From contig SKSF01000116.1 in the NCBI GenBank assembly GCA_007118095.1, positions 1 through 37,063 on the forward strand: a stretch of 37,063 bases of DNA, written 5' to 3'. Both the position numbers and the translations under genes were made by a program. Every line of letters starts with the position of its first letter. Position 1 is the first letter of the stretch. The notes below the pieces were generated by a model. It did no database searches and was not told where the DNA came from. It saw only the letters and a list, made by a program, of their open reading frames with translations. This DNA comes from Dehalococcoidia bacterium. GTDB taxonomy: Bacteria; Chloroflexota; Dehalococcoidia; Tepidiformales; Tepidiformaceae. Below are positions 16,752-25,613 of the stretch, piece by piece.

Positions 16752-18155
16752 ATGTCGATTACCTCCATCAATCCCGCCACCGAAGAAGTTGAAGCCACGT
16801 TCGAAGGCCACAGCAGTGAAGACGTCGAACGCGCCCTCGCGACCGCCATTAACACCTTCCGCGACTGGCGGAAGACGACCTTCGAACACCGCGCGCAGCT
16901 CATGCGCAATGCCGCGAAGTACCTCCGCGATAACAAGGAACGCTTCGCCCGGCTCATGACGGCCGAGATGGGTAAGCCCATAACCCAGGCACAGGGCGAA
17001 GTTGAGAAGTGCGCCTGGTGCTGCGAGTTCTATGCGGAGAACGCTGCCACGTTCCTGGCTGACCAGGAAAAGCCCAGCTCGGCCACCGAAAGCTACGTCG
17101 CCTTCGATCCGCTCGGCCCCGTGCTGGCCATCATGCCGTGGAACTTCCCCTTCTGGCAGGTGTTCCGCTTTGCGGCGCCCGGGCTCATGGCCGGCAACGT
17201 CGGCATCCTCAAGCACGCGTCCAACGTCCCCCGCTCGGCGCTCGCAATCGAAGAGGTGTTCCGCGAAGCCGGTTTCCCCGAGGGCGCCTTTCAGTCGCTC
17301 CTGGTCTCCGGGAGCGCCGCCCAGGAGATGATCGCCGACGACCGCATCACCGCCGTCACCCTCACGGGCAGTGACTTCGCGGGCGCCCGCGTCGCCGAGG
17401 CCAGCGGGCGCGCCCTCAAGAAGAACGTGTTCGAACTCGGCGGCTCCGACCCCTACATTGTGCTTTCCGATGCCGACGTCGAAGCCGCGGCCGCGATGGC
17501 GGTCACCGCCCGCTACCAGAACACCGGGCAGAGCTGCATCGCCGCGAAGCGCTTCATTGTCGCTGACGAGATTGCCGATGACTTCACTACGCGGTTCATC
17601 GAAGCGGCGCAGCGCCTCCGCGTCGGCGACCCCATGGAATCCGAAACCGAAGTCGGTCCGCTCGCCCGCGAGGATCTCCTGACCGACCTGGAAGACCAGC
17701 TTCAGCGCTCTGTCTCACAGGGCGCCCGCTTGCTCAGCGGCGGCCACCGTGTCGAGCGCAAGGGCTACTTCTACGAACCCACCGTCGTCGGCGATGTGAC
17801 CCCGGAGATGCCGGTATTCGCCGAAGAGACCTTCGGCCCGCTCGCGGCAATCATCCGCGCGAAAGACGCGGATCAGGCGATCGAGTATGCCAACCGTTCG
17901 CAATACGGCCTGGGCGCCAACCTCTGGACGCGGGACATCGATACCGCCCGCCGGTTCGCCCGTGACATCGAAGCTGGATCCGTCTTCATCAATGGTATGG
18001 TTGCCTCCGACCCCCGCCTGCCCTTCGGCGGCGTGAAGCGCAGTGGCTATGGCCGGGAGCTCGGCGAGTTCGGCATCCGCGAATTCGTCAACATCAAGAC
18101 CGTCTGGATCGGTCCCCAGCGCACACAGAGCCCCGCGCCGCCCACCGCGGAATAG
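16752..18155 (+). CDS. Aldehyde dehydrogenase, succinate-semialdehyde type (Sad/GabD-like)
   Basis: A 467-residue NAD(P)-dependent aldehyde dehydrogenase of the YneI/Sad succinate-semialdehyde group. PWNFPFWQVFRFAAPGLMAGN (129-149) and K154 bind the cofactor, E228 (FELGGSDP) is the general base and C262 (NTGQSCIAAKRF) is the nucleophile. FAEETFGPLAA and LPFGGVKRSGYGRELG complete the signature. TGSDFAG replaces the usual TGSExAG in the nucleotide loop. It should oxidise succinate semialdehyde or a similar short aldehyde to the acid. The start ATG follows AAAGGGAAAGCG. It lies 49 nt before the ThDP enzyme, a pairing I recall as recurrent in bacteria, so one operon is likely. Confidence 0.93.
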   Translation: MSITSINPATEEVEATFEGHSSEDVERALATAINTFRDWRKTTFEHRAQLMRNAAKYLRDNKERFARLMTAEMGKPITQAQGEVEKCAWCCEFYAENAATFLADQEKPSSATESYVAFDPLGPVLAIMPWNFPFWQVFRFAAPGLMAGNVGILKHASNVPRSALAIEEVFREAGFPEGAFQSLLVSGSAAQEMIADDRITAVTLTGSDFAGARVAEASGRALKKNVFELGGSDPYIVLSDADVEAAAAMAVTARYQNTGQSCIAAKRFIVADEIADDFTTRFIEAAQRLRVGDPMESETEVGPLAREDLLTDLEDQLQRSVSQGARLLSGGHRVERKGYFYEPTVVGDVTPEMPVFAEETFGPLAAIIRAKDADQAIEYANRSQYGLGANLWTRDIDTARRFARDIEAGSVFINGMVASDPRLPFGGVKRSGYGRELGEFGIREFVNIKTVWIGPQRTQSPAPPTAE

Positions 18156-18204
18156 GCGGGTACCGTGGCCCCGTGCGCGGCACGGAGAAAGGCAGGCGCC
18201 TCCC

Positions 18205-19806
18205 ATGAATGTGAGTGAGCTATTTGTCCAGTGCCTCGAAAACGAAGGTGTCGAATACATCTTCGGGCTGCCGGGAGAAGAAAACCTGGACCTCATGGAC
18301 GCCCTCTCCCGCAGCAGGCAGATCACCTTCGTGACCACCCGCCACGAACAGGGCGCCGCCTTCATGGCCAACGTCTACGGCCGGCTCAGCACCTATCCCG
18401 GCGTCTGCCTGGCCACGCTCGGCCCTGGCGCCACCAACCTCATCACAGGCGTCGCCGACGCGCAGCTCGATCGCGCGCCGCTCGTGGCCATCACCGGCCA
18501 GGCGGGCCGCGACCGCATCTTCAAAGAGTCCCACCAGTACCTGGACATCATGTCCCTCTTCGCCCCGATCACCAAGTGGAACGCCCGGGTCGAACTCCCC
18601 GGGACCGTCCCCGAGATCGTGCGCAAAGGCTTCCGCCTGGCGCGCATGGAGAAGCCCGGCGCGACACACATCGAACTGCCCGAAGACGTTGCACACGCCG
18701 AAGTCATGGGCGAACCGCTCCCGGTCCGCCGTACGACCTACCCGGTCGCGCGCCCCGAGAGCATCGCCCGCGCCATCGACCTCCTCCAGGCGGCGAAGCG
18801 GCCCCTCATCCTGGCCGGGAACGGCGTCATCCGCCGCCAGGCCGCCGGTATGCTGACCGAGTTCGCCCGCCAGCTCGAAGTGCCCGTCGTGACCACCTTC
18901 ATGGGCAAGGGCGCCCTCGACTACCGCGATCCCCGCGCGCTCGCCGCCATGGGGCTCCTGGCGCCCGGTGCGCCGATGGGGGCGCTTGAAGAGGCAGACC
19001 TCGTGCTCGCGGTCGGGTACGACCTGGTCGAATGGCCCCCCGCTATCTGGAACGAAGACCGCTCGCGGACCATCGTGCACATCGACAGCACGGCCGCCGA
19101 GATTGACCGCAGCTATCTCCCGGCGACCGAGGTGGTTGGAGAGATCGGCGAGAGCCTGCGTGCGTTGGCGGATGCCTGTCACGACCGTGCCGCTCAATGG
19201 GACTGGGTACGCTTTCGTCCCCCGCAGCCCGGCGAAGACGCCGGCGAAGACACATTTCCCATCCAGCCAACGCAGCTCATGCGCGAACTGCACACCGTCC
19301 TCGGCGACGATGACGTGGTCATTAGCGACGTGGGCGTCCACAAGCTCTGGGTCGCGACACGATACCTGGCGGCCCGTCCCAACACCGTCGTCATCCCGAA
19401 CGGGCTTGCTTCGATGGGGATAGCCCTCCCCGGCGCGGTCGCCGCGAAGCTCGTCCACCCCGGCCGCAAGGTCGTCGCCGTTACCGGGGATGGCGGGTTC
19501 CTCATGAACTCCCAGGAACTCGAAACGGCGAAGCGCATGGGTACGGCCTTCGTCACGGTGGTCCTGGTCGACAACCGCTACGGTGTCATCCAGCTCAACC
19601 AGGAGCGCCGCTTCGGGCGCAGCTTCGGCGTCGCCTTCGAAAACCCGGACTTCGAAGCCTATGCCACCAGCTTTGGCATCCCCGCGTTCACGGTCGAAAA
19701 CGCCGCGTCTCTCAGACCGACTCTGCAAAAGGCGCTCGACCTGGACACTCCATCGCTCGTGGCCGTGCCCGTCGACAGCAGCCACTCGCCGGCCGGGCTG
19801 GATTGA
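18205..19806 (+). CDS. Acetolactate synthase-like ThDP enzyme (large subunit only)
   Basis: A 533-residue ThDP-dependent enzyme of the acetolactate synthase/pyruvate oxidase class. The Pyr domain has the catalytic Glu in TTRHEQGAAFMA (E48) and GPGATNLITGVADA. The central domain has PLILAGNGVIRR. The C-terminal PP domain has the ThDP/Mg motif opening with GDGGFLMN and closing with VLVDNRYG. There is no regulatory small subunit nearby, which suggests a catabolic or other 2-oxoacid role rather than branched-chain synthesis. The ATG at 18205 starts exactly where the family does; the frame extends upstream into the dehydrogenase but without family similarity. GGAGAAAGG upstream is 12 nt away, rather far. 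A 6-bp hairpin CCGTGC-GCG-GCACGG at 18171-18185 lies just before that ribosome site. Confidence 0.9.
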   Translation: MNVSELFVQCLENEGVEYIFGLPGEENLDLMDALSRSRQITFVTTRHEQGAAFMANVYGRLSTYPGVCLATLGPGATNLITGVADAQLDRAPLVAITGQAGRDRIFKESHQYLDIMSLFAPITKWNARVELPGTVPEIVRKGFRLARMEKPGATHIELPEDVAHAEVMGEPLPVRRTTYPVARPESIARAIDLLQAAKRPLILAGNGVIRRQAAGMLTEFARQLEVPVVTTFMGKGALDYRDPRALAAMGLLAPGAPMGALEEADLVLAVGYDLVEWPPAIWNEDRSRTIVHIDSTAAEIDRSYLPATEVVGEIGESLRALADACHDRAAQWDWVRFRPPQPGEDAGEDTFPIQPTQLMRELHTVLGDDDVVISDVGVHKLWVATRYLAARPNTVVIPNGLASMGIALPGAVAAKLVHPGRKVVAVTGDGGFLMNSQELETAKRMGTAFVTVVLVDNRYGVIQLNQERRFGRSFGVAFENPDFEAYATSFGIPAFTVENAASLRPTLQKALDLDTPSLVAVPVDSSHSPAGLD

Positions 19807-19812
19807 CCGGCC

Positions 19813-20514
19813 TCACGACTGTTCCGGGTTCGCCCCCACGTTCCGGCGGTCGGTCGCCTCAAGTTCATCGATCTTCCAGGTGCCGGTGCCCCGGGCGTGC
19901 TCCCAGCCCTGTTCCATCCAACGCGCGACCTGCGTCCGCTCGCGCCGGCTGCGCAATTGCGTTGTCGACACATCGAGCGGCCGCACCTTCACCTGGCCGC
20001 GCGAGCTCATCTCAAACCGGCGGAGCGCACCGAGTGGTCCGCGCTCCTGTGCCGGCGACGCTGCGACCACCCGGATCTCGACCGAGTCCACCTGGTCGTA
20101 GCCGTAGTCACCGTCGCCCGTTGTTTCGGTGACGAGGTCGTCGAACAGCTCCCCGAACGTGCCCAGCGACATCACACTCCCGGGGGCCATTGGACCTTCC
20201 CGGTATGGCGGGACGCCCGCCTCATCCGACGTGCCTCCCGAGGCCCCCTGGCTGCGCAGTCGCCGTGCCATCGTCCGGTCCCCGGTATTCACCACGGCGA
20301 ACACCATGGTCAGATGCGCTGTGAGCGGACTCATGTTTACCAGCAGACACCGCGTCGACTCATCCCCGTCGCCTTCCTCGTGCAGGATGAACCACGGCCG
20401 CCGCTGTTCCTTGTACTCCCGGTAGGCAAGCGACAGGTACACCACCCATACGATCATCATCAGCAGCGTGCCGAGGGCGCTCCCGGATTGCGCGAGGTCG
20501 GTCAGTGGCGGCAT
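19813..20514 (-). CDS. Membrane-anchored hypothetical protein
   Basis: A 233-residue protein with one N-terminal membrane helix (about 13-30, ALGTLLMMIVWVVYLSLAY) and then a soluble region likely to face the cytosol, since KEYKEQRR-type basic residues follow the helix. The soluble part is beta-rich with a long low-complexity loop (QGASGGTSDEAG) and ends in an acidic/basic tail. I recognise no family. The layout resembles small anchored proteins that modulate channels or cell-wall enzymes, but that is a guess. AGGGGGAA precedes the ATG. It is 114 nt downstream of the GH15 gene and may be the tail of that operon. Confidence 0.7.
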   Translation of the reverse strand: MPPLTDLAQSGSALGTLLMMIVWVVYLSLAYREYKEQRRPWFILHEEGDGDESTRCLLVNMSPLTAHLTMVFAVVNTGDRTMARRLRSQGASGGTSDEAGVPPYREGPMAPGSVMSLGTFGELFDDLVTETTGDGDYGYDQVDSVEIRVVAASPAQERGPLGALRRFEMSSRGQVKVRPLDVSTTQLRSRRERTQVARWMEQGWEHARGTGTWKIDELEATDRRNVGANPEQS

Positions 20515-20628
20515 TCATTCCCCCTCGGTATCCGTGCGTTGCGCTTCATGTCACCGCCCGGTCCGCGCGGCTTTTTTCGAACATTGCGATCGGCGGCTCC
20601 CTCCAGCCGTCATCTGTATGCCTCCCTG

Positions 20629-22533
20629 TCACGCGCCAGGCCGGGGACGGTGGTGCCGCGGCAAAGCCGTCGGCGGTATTGCAGTGGGCACATCCCGCCC
20701 CTGCGCGTGGGCGACAAAGAGGGTGCTCTCGATGAATCCGATGTGGCTGAGCGCTTGCGGAAAATTGCCGAGAAACTGGCCGGTCGAAGGGTCAATTTGC
20801 TCTGCGAACAAGCCCAGGTGGTTTGCACGCCCCGCCAGCCGCTCGTAGAGCTCGATGCCCTCCCGCTCACGGCCCGAGAGCACCAGGTTGTTGATGAGCC
20901 ACGTCGTGCAGAGAATACAGCCGCCTTCTTTCCCGGGGAGCCCATCGTCAACGACATAGCGGCGGACCAGCCCTTCGTCCAGGAGCTCTTTCTGCACCTG
21001 GTCGATCGTGCCCTGCGCGCGCTGGTCGTCGAACGAAATGAGCCCCTCGATCGGGATCATGAGTCCCGATGCGTCCATGGCCTCCGACCCGAAACGCTGC
21101 ACAAAGGCTCGCTTCTCCTGCGAGTATCCCTGCTCAAGGATGAGCTCGCGTACCTCGTTAGCCGCCCTGCGCCACCGCTCCACATCCCCGGCCAGCCCCT
21201 GCTCTTCTGCGAGCCGCACTGCCCGGTCGAGTGCCACCCACGTCATCAGCTTCGAGTAAACGTAGTGCGCGGCCTCGAGCGGCATCTCCCAGAGTCCGTG
21301 GTCAGGCTCCCGCCATGCCTCTGCCGCGAGGTCCGCGACGGCGGGAAGGAAACTCCAGATGTCATCCGCGAGCTCACAGCCATCGCTGAGCAGCTCGTCG
21401 GCGGCGTCCAGGATCTCGCCGAGCACATCGTGCTGTGCCTGCGACGCAGCCTCGTTCCCGATCTTCACCGGCGCCGACCCCCGGTAACCTTCGAAATGCG
21501 ACAGCTCTTCTTCGGGGAGTACCGTCTCGCCGCGCACACTGTACATAACATACAGATCCCCGCCGGACTGCTTGTGCGCCGCCGACGTCCTTTCGATCCA
21601 GTTCACAAACGCCTGCATTTCGGCGTGATGACCCGTCGCGACAAACGCCTGGCCGGTCATCCCGGCATCCCGTATCCAGGCATAGCGGTAGTCCCAGTTG
21701 CGGATCCCGCCGATGGTCTCGGGCAGCGATGTCGTCCCGGCCGCTGCGATGGCGCCGGTCTCGCCATGTGTCAGCAGCTTCAATACGAGTTCCGACCGCG
21801 TCACCAGCTGGTCGTAGGGCGCCGCCCATTCCCGCGTCCGCGTCGTTTTGTCCTTGTGGGCCCACGCTTCCCAGGCGTCAATCGTTTCCCGCAGCAGGTC
21901 GAACGCCCGCGGGTATCCAGCGGGCGCCTCCCGGTCCCAGCACTGGACCAGCGCCATGCGCGTCCCGTCCGCAAGGTGGAGGTGTACCTGCAACGTGTCG
22001 TTGCCCTGCTCGTCGCGCACGACCGAATGTTCACCCGGCGGGAGTCCGTCCAGCCCGAGCCATCGCGTCCCGTCAGTGGCTACAAACCGGCCGCCATCGC
22101 GCTCGATCCGCGTCGTCGTCCGGGCGTAATCGAACCGCGGCGCCCAGGTAACCGCCGCCTCGACATCGCCCTCCGCGGTCACGACGCGGAAGAGATACGG
22201 GTAAGCCGTTGACCCGCCGCAGCCGTCGAGGTCCCCGGTCAGCGGCAGGAAATCGGTGATAGTGAGCCGGCCGCCCTCCGTCGGGAAGCTGGTCTCCAAC
22301 ACGTTGGTGTCCCCCAGGTACCGCTGGTCACCGCGCCGCGGGCCACCGGGCGCGCTCACCTGGAACCGCCCGCCCTTGTCCACGTCCAGCAGCGCCGCAA
22401 ACACGCTCGGGCTGTCGATATCCGGGTAACAGAACCAGTCGATTGAACCGTCGCGCCCGGTGAGCGCAACGGTGCGCAGATTCCCCGTGACCCCGTAATC
22501 CTCGATTGGCTGATAGGGAGATGCGGCTGGCAT
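20629..22533 (-). CDS. GH15 glycoside hydrolase (glucoamylase/trehalase-like)
   Basis: A 634-residue GH15 enzyme hydrolysing alpha-glucosides such as trehalose, dextrins or isomaltose; the exact substrate is not readable. IEDYGVTGNLRTVALTGRDG and IDWFCYPDIDSPS mark the N-terminal beta domain. The (alpha/alpha)6 barrel shows GIRNWDYRYAWIRDAG (276-291), GLWEMPLEAAHYVYSK (413-428) with the likely general acid E416, and GLFAEQIDPSTGQFLGNFPQA (574-594) with the likely general base E578. No signal peptide, so it is cytosolic. The start shares one base with the upstream oxidoreductase stop (TGATG), so the two are coupled. It ends a minus-strand polycistron of LLM oxidoreductases. Confidence 0.93.
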   Translation of the reverse strand: MPAASPYQPIEDYGVTGNLRTVALTGRDGSIDWFCYPDIDSPSVFAALLDVDKGGRFQVSAPGGPRRGDQRYLGDTNVLETSFPTEGGRLTITDFLPLTGDLDGCGGSTAYPYLFRVVTAEGDVEAAVTWAPRFDYARTTTRIERDGGRFVATDGTRWLGLDGLPPGEHSVVRDEQGNDTLQVHLHLADGTRMALVQCWDREAPAGYPRAFDLLRETIDAWEAWAHKDKTTRTREWAAPYDQLVTRSELVLKLLTHGETGAIAAAGTTSLPETIGGIRNWDYRYAWIRDAGMTGQAFVATGHHAEMQAFVNWIERTSAAHKQSGGDLYVMYSVRGETVLPEEELSHFEGYRGSAPVKIGNEAASQAQHDVLGEILDAADELLSDGCELADDIWSFLPAVADLAAEAWREPDHGLWEMPLEAAHYVYSKLMTWVALDRAVRLAEEQGLAGDVERWRRAANEVRELILEQGYSQEKRAFVQRFGSEAMDASGLMIPIEGLISFDDQRAQGTIDQVQKELLDEGLVRRYVVDDGLPGKEGGCILCTTWLINNLVLSGREREGIELYERLAGRANHLGLFAEQIDPSTGQFLGNFPQALSHIGFIESTLFVAHAQGRDVPTAIPPTALPRHHRPRPGA

Positions 22534-23522
22534 CAGCCCGACCCCGCTCGTTTTGCCGGCGTGGGGATGAGCGCGGGCAGCACCTCGCGCCCGTAGACAT
22601 CGATGAACTCCGCCTGGTTGCGGCCCACGTTGTGGATATACACGCGGTCGAAACCGAGCTCGGTGTACGACCGCAGCCACGCCGCGTGTTCCTCGGGCCG
22701 GGAAGATGCGCGGATATGCCCGGCGACGTCCTGGCGCGAAATGTAAGCCGCTGCCGCTTCGAAGCCCGACGGGGTGGGGATCTCCGCGAGCGCTGCGCTA
22801 TCCAGGATGTTCGCTGACCACTGGTCGTGTGCCGCTGCCAATGCCTCCTCGTCCTGCGCCGCGTATGAATGCTGCGCTTGCAGGAAGATCGGTTTGCCCT
22901 CGCCCCCGCCTTCGCGAAATGCGGCGACGGTCTCCATCATCGCGTCACCGGGCTGCAGGATTGTGATGAGCGCATCCGCCCATCGCCCCACCCACTGGCC
23001 CGATGCCGGCGACACCGCCGCCCCCACCAACAACGGCGGTTCAGCCGGGGTTGTGTACAGTACGGCTTCTTCCGCGGTGAACGTCCCCCGGTGTGTCACG
23101 GTTTCACCTGCCCAGAGGCGGCGCATCGCGTCCGCTGCCTCCTCAATCCGAAGCTGACGCTCCCATTTCGGCGGCCACCGGTCATCAAGAAAGCGTTCGT
23201 TGACGGCGAGTCCGCTCCCCAGGGCGACCCAGGACCGCCCCGGGTACATCTCGGCGAGCGTCGCGCATGCCTGCGCGATGATGACCGGGTGATACCGGTC
23301 GATGGGTGCCGTCACCGTCCCGAACGACAGGGTGGTCGCCTGCAGCGCAGCTCCCAGCCACGACCAAGCAAACCCGCTCTCCCCTTGCCGGTTCGTCCAC
23401 GGCGCATAGTGGTCGGAGCACATGCCGGCCTGGAAGCCGGCCCGCTCGGCAGCCGTGGCCCACGCAAGCAACTGCGAGGGAGTGAACTGCTCATGCGACG
23501 CGTGATAGCCGAAAACGGTCAT
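22533..23522 (-). CDS. LLM-class oxidoreductase, TIGR03885-like
   Basis: A 329-residue luciferase-like barrel. MTVFGYHASHEQFTPSQLL, CSDHYAPW, GFAWSWLGAALQAT, VALGSGLAVNERF and the C-terminal RVYIHNVGRNQAEFIDVYG fit the TIGR03885 group of probable non-F420 flavin oxidoreductases. The flavin and substrate are not determined by sequence. I place the start at 23522, with GGAGA about 7 nt upstream, although the frame stays open another 65 codons with no family similarity. The stop overlaps the GH15 start by one base, so this enzyme and the glycosidase are made together; I recall LLM-GH15 pairs from other genomes. It lies 215 nt after the next LLM gene in the operon. Confidence 0.9.
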   Translation of the reverse strand: MTVFGYHASHEQFTPSQLLAWATAAERAGFQAGMCSDHYAPWTNRQGESGFAWSWLGAALQATTLSFGTVTAPIDRYHPVIIAQACATLAEMYPGRSWVALGSGLAVNERFLDDRWPPKWERQLRIEEAADAMRRLWAGETVTHRGTFTAEEAVLYTTPAEPPLLVGAAVSPASGQWVGRWADALITILQPGDAMMETVAAFREGGGEGKPIFLQAQHSYAAQDEEALAAAHDQWSANILDSAALAEIPTPSGFEAAAAYISRQDVAGHIRASSRPEEHAAWLRSYTELGFDRVYIHNVGRNQAEFIDVYGREVLPALIPTPAKRAGSG

Positions 23523-23737
23523 CGGGAATCTCCGCATGTGGTGTGTGGAAAACCAGGGCTGTGGTGACCATCCTTCAACCGTAGGCCACTCGTATCGCGG
23601 CGAGAACGTGAACGTGCGAGTCGGAATAGCATTGATAGGCACATCGCCGGGTGCGGCAGCAGCGTGCAATCCGGCGACGGCGTCAGCCGCGGCCTTGGCG
23701 AACGTTCCGAGGCTCACGGCTCACGGTCTGGAAGCGC

Positions 23738-24844
23738 CTACGCCGCGCGGAGCGTCCCGGCCAGTGCCGGTTTCAAGGAACGGCTAAAAAAGTCGACAAA
23801 CGCCTCCGGACGTGGCCCCACCTGGTGGATGTAGATGTGGTCGATGCCCGCGGCCGCGTACTCCTGGATTGCGTCGACAATCGGTCCGGTACTCGACGTA
23901 CAGATGATCTTGTTGGTGACTGCCCCCTGTGGGACATGCTTCACGGCATCTTCGAGCTGAGCTGGAGTCCGCAGGTCTGCCCGGAGTAACCACGAGAGCG
24001 CGGAGATGGGCCAGTGTTCGTGCGCAATCTGCCGGGCGCGCTCCTCGTCCTCGTCCCAGCAGAGCGTGATCTGCCCGTAGACGGACTTCTCACCGCCGCC
24101 TTCCCGCACACGCTCAATGAGTTCGGTATCGGGTCCCGTGACGACCAGCCCGTCGTTCTCCGCGGCGAGCTCGGCCGAGCGAGGGCCCGCCGCAGCGACA
24201 ACGATCTCCGGCGGGTCATCTGGCAACGTATAGAGCCTGGCTGCCTCCACCGTGAAGTGGTCACCGTGGTAAGTGTACTCTTCCCCGGACCACAGCCGCC
24301 GGATGATCTTGATGGCCTCCCGCAGCTTTGCCAGCCGGATGCCCGGCGTGTACCAGTGGTCGCCGGTGACGTGCTCGTTCAGGGCTTCCCCGGAGCCGAG
24401 CCCGAGCGTGAACCGCCCCGGCATCATCGCCGCGGTGGTGGCCGCGGCATGAGCAATGATCGCCGGGTGAATTCGACCCGAAGGGCACGTGACGCCCGTG
24501 CCGACCTTGATGTCGCGGGTCACGCTGGCGACGCCTCCGAGCAGTGACCACACGAACACACCCTCCCCCTGTTGGCTGATCCACGGGTGGAAGTGGTCCG
24601 TCGCCATCAGGAAATCGAAATCTGCTTCCTCGGCCATCTGCGCCAGCTTCACCAGCCGATCCGGCGGATGCTCTTCGCCGAAGAGCCCGAATCCCAGTTT
24701 CGGTGTTGTCTCCCCGCCCGTCGGCCGGTCCTGTGTGCCGGTAACGGGAGTGAACGACGGCGGGTCGCTCGCCGGGAATGACTCGTCCGCTTCCTCATCG
24801 ATCATGTTGCCCTGGCCGGGGCGGCGTTCTTCGGGCATCGTCAT
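23738..24844 (-). CDS. LLM-class F420-type oxidoreductase (TIGR03557-like) with an ESFPASDPPS leader
   Basis: A 368-residue luciferase-like oxidoreductase of the TIGR03557 group, related to F420-dependent glucose-6-phosphate dehydrogenase. FGLFGEEHPPDRLVKLAQ, ATDHFHPW, VGTGVTCPSGRIHPAII, LGLGSGEALNEHVTGDHW and IYIHQVGP are the family blocks. The first 48 residues are extra. They contain DEEADESFPASDPPSFTP, a motif otherwise known to me from tiny stand-alone proteins, so this looks like a fusion or an acquired leader. The upstream gene's TGA overlaps the ATG as ATGA (24844-24841), which supports the early start. Cofactor F420 or FMN is not decidable from the window. Confidence 0.9.
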   Translation of the reverse strand: MTMPEERRPGQGNMIDEEADESFPASDPPSFTPVTGTQDRPTGGETTPKLGFGLFGEEHPPDRLVKLAQMAEEADFDFLMATDHFHPWISQQGEGVFVWSLLGGVASVTRDIKVGTGVTCPSGRIHPAIIAHAAATTAAMMPGRFTLGLGSGEALNEHVTGDHWYTPGIRLAKLREAIKIIRRLWSGEEYTYHGDHFTVEAARLYTLPDDPPEIVVAAAGPRSAELAAENDGLVVTGPDTELIERVREGGGEKSVYGQITLCWDEDEERARQIAHEHWPISALSWLLRADLRTPAQLEDAVKHVPQGAVTNKIICTSSTGPIVDAIQEYAAAGIDHIYIHQVGPRPEAFVDFFSRSLKPALAGTLRAA

Positions 24845-25332
24845 GCATCACCTTTCCGTTGCCGGCTGGCTCGCGGCTCCGCCAGCGTGTCGTCCGGTGC
24901 GGTACGAAGCCCCTGGGCAAGCATGTCGGCAATCTCCGGTTTACTGAGCTGGTCGTCCGGGCTAAACAGGGACACCAGGTAGGCCGTCTCGTGCGGCGGG
25001 GTCTCGCCGTTCGTCACCGAGCCATCGCTCCAGGCATAAACGTCGAACGCTTCCCCCGGTGCCTTGTCGCCAAGCAGTTTCGCGACGGACTCTGCCATCG
25101 CGCCCAGGTCCGGCGCCTCGACAGTTTCCCTGTCCCGGGCAATCAGCTCACCTTCCGCCGCTGTCTCCTCGTCGGGCGGGACCGGCGGTTCATACATTTC
25201 CGGGTTCTCCTCGTCGGAGAGTCCATCAGAGACCAGGTCGCGCATTTCCACGCGCTCGTTCCCGAGTTCGGGCTCGCCTTCGAGCCGGCTCTCTTCGTTC
25301 GGCGCCTTCTCGGGCCGGGTATCACGCTCCAT
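24841..25332 (-). CDS. YAWSDGSVT-domain protein 1 (unknown family)
   Basis: A 163-residue protein, unnamed as far as I know. The first 70 residues are very acidic and Pro/Glu-rich and probably disordered (for instance EENPEMYEPPVPPDEE). Residues 75-143 form a compact domain, DLGAMAESVAKLL, DVYAWSDGSVT, AYLVSLF and KPEIADML, which is repeated in the protein at 30298-30792. A basic tail follows. GGAGG (25338-25342) is 5 nt before this ATG; another ATG lies one codon upstream. The stop overlaps the next gene as ATGA, making it the first gene of an operon with two LLM oxidoreductases and GH15. It has no catalytic motif that I can name. Confidence 0.75.
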   Translation of the reverse strand: MERDTRPEKAPNEESRLEGEPELGNERVEMRDLVSDGLSDEENPEMYEPPVPPDEETAAEGELIARDRETVEAPDLGAMAESVAKLLGDKAPGEAFDVYAWSDGSVTNGETPPHETAYLVSLFSPDDQLSKPEIADMLAQGLRTAPDDTLAEPRASRQRKGDA

Positions 25333-25613
25333 CATTTCCTCCACGCGGCAGCCTGCAATCCGCGGGCCGTCCGCCTGTGCGGGTACATGCCTCCAACCTC
25401 TACCCATGCCCGTCACGCCCGGATAACGCCGCATCCAGCCCTGCTTGCGAACCCGTAACCAGCGACGCTCGGGCGCCGCCGGCACATAGATCGGCCTCGC
25501 CCCGTGGCAATCCGTAACATCGATGATATGCGCCGGTGTGATGACGCTGCGGTTACTGTTCTACCATAACGCGAAGATGGCCATGCCAATCACAACACTG
25601 GAGGTTTGAATAC
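25333..25613. promoter_or_regulatory. Divergent region between YAWSDGSVT protein 1 and membrane protein
   Basis: 281 bases that must hold promoters for both directions. The leftward ribosome site is GGAGG at 25338-25342 and the rightward one is GGAGG at 25600-25604. A partly matched repeat GCGGTTA / TAACGC lies around 25547-25572. The stretch 25550-25610 is relatively AT-rich. I see no gene here; a longer leftward frame starting near 25485 has no ribosome site. Confidence 0.45.

Noticed and set aside
19897-22212. 771-residue plus-strand frame opposite GH15
   Set aside because: GH15 on the other strand has its full set of catalytic motifs; this product is Arg/Pro/His-rich and unstructured with no ribosome site.
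23523-23717. 65-residue N-terminal extension of LLM-2
   Set aside because: It has no similarity to the family, and a good ribosome site lies before the downstream ATG.
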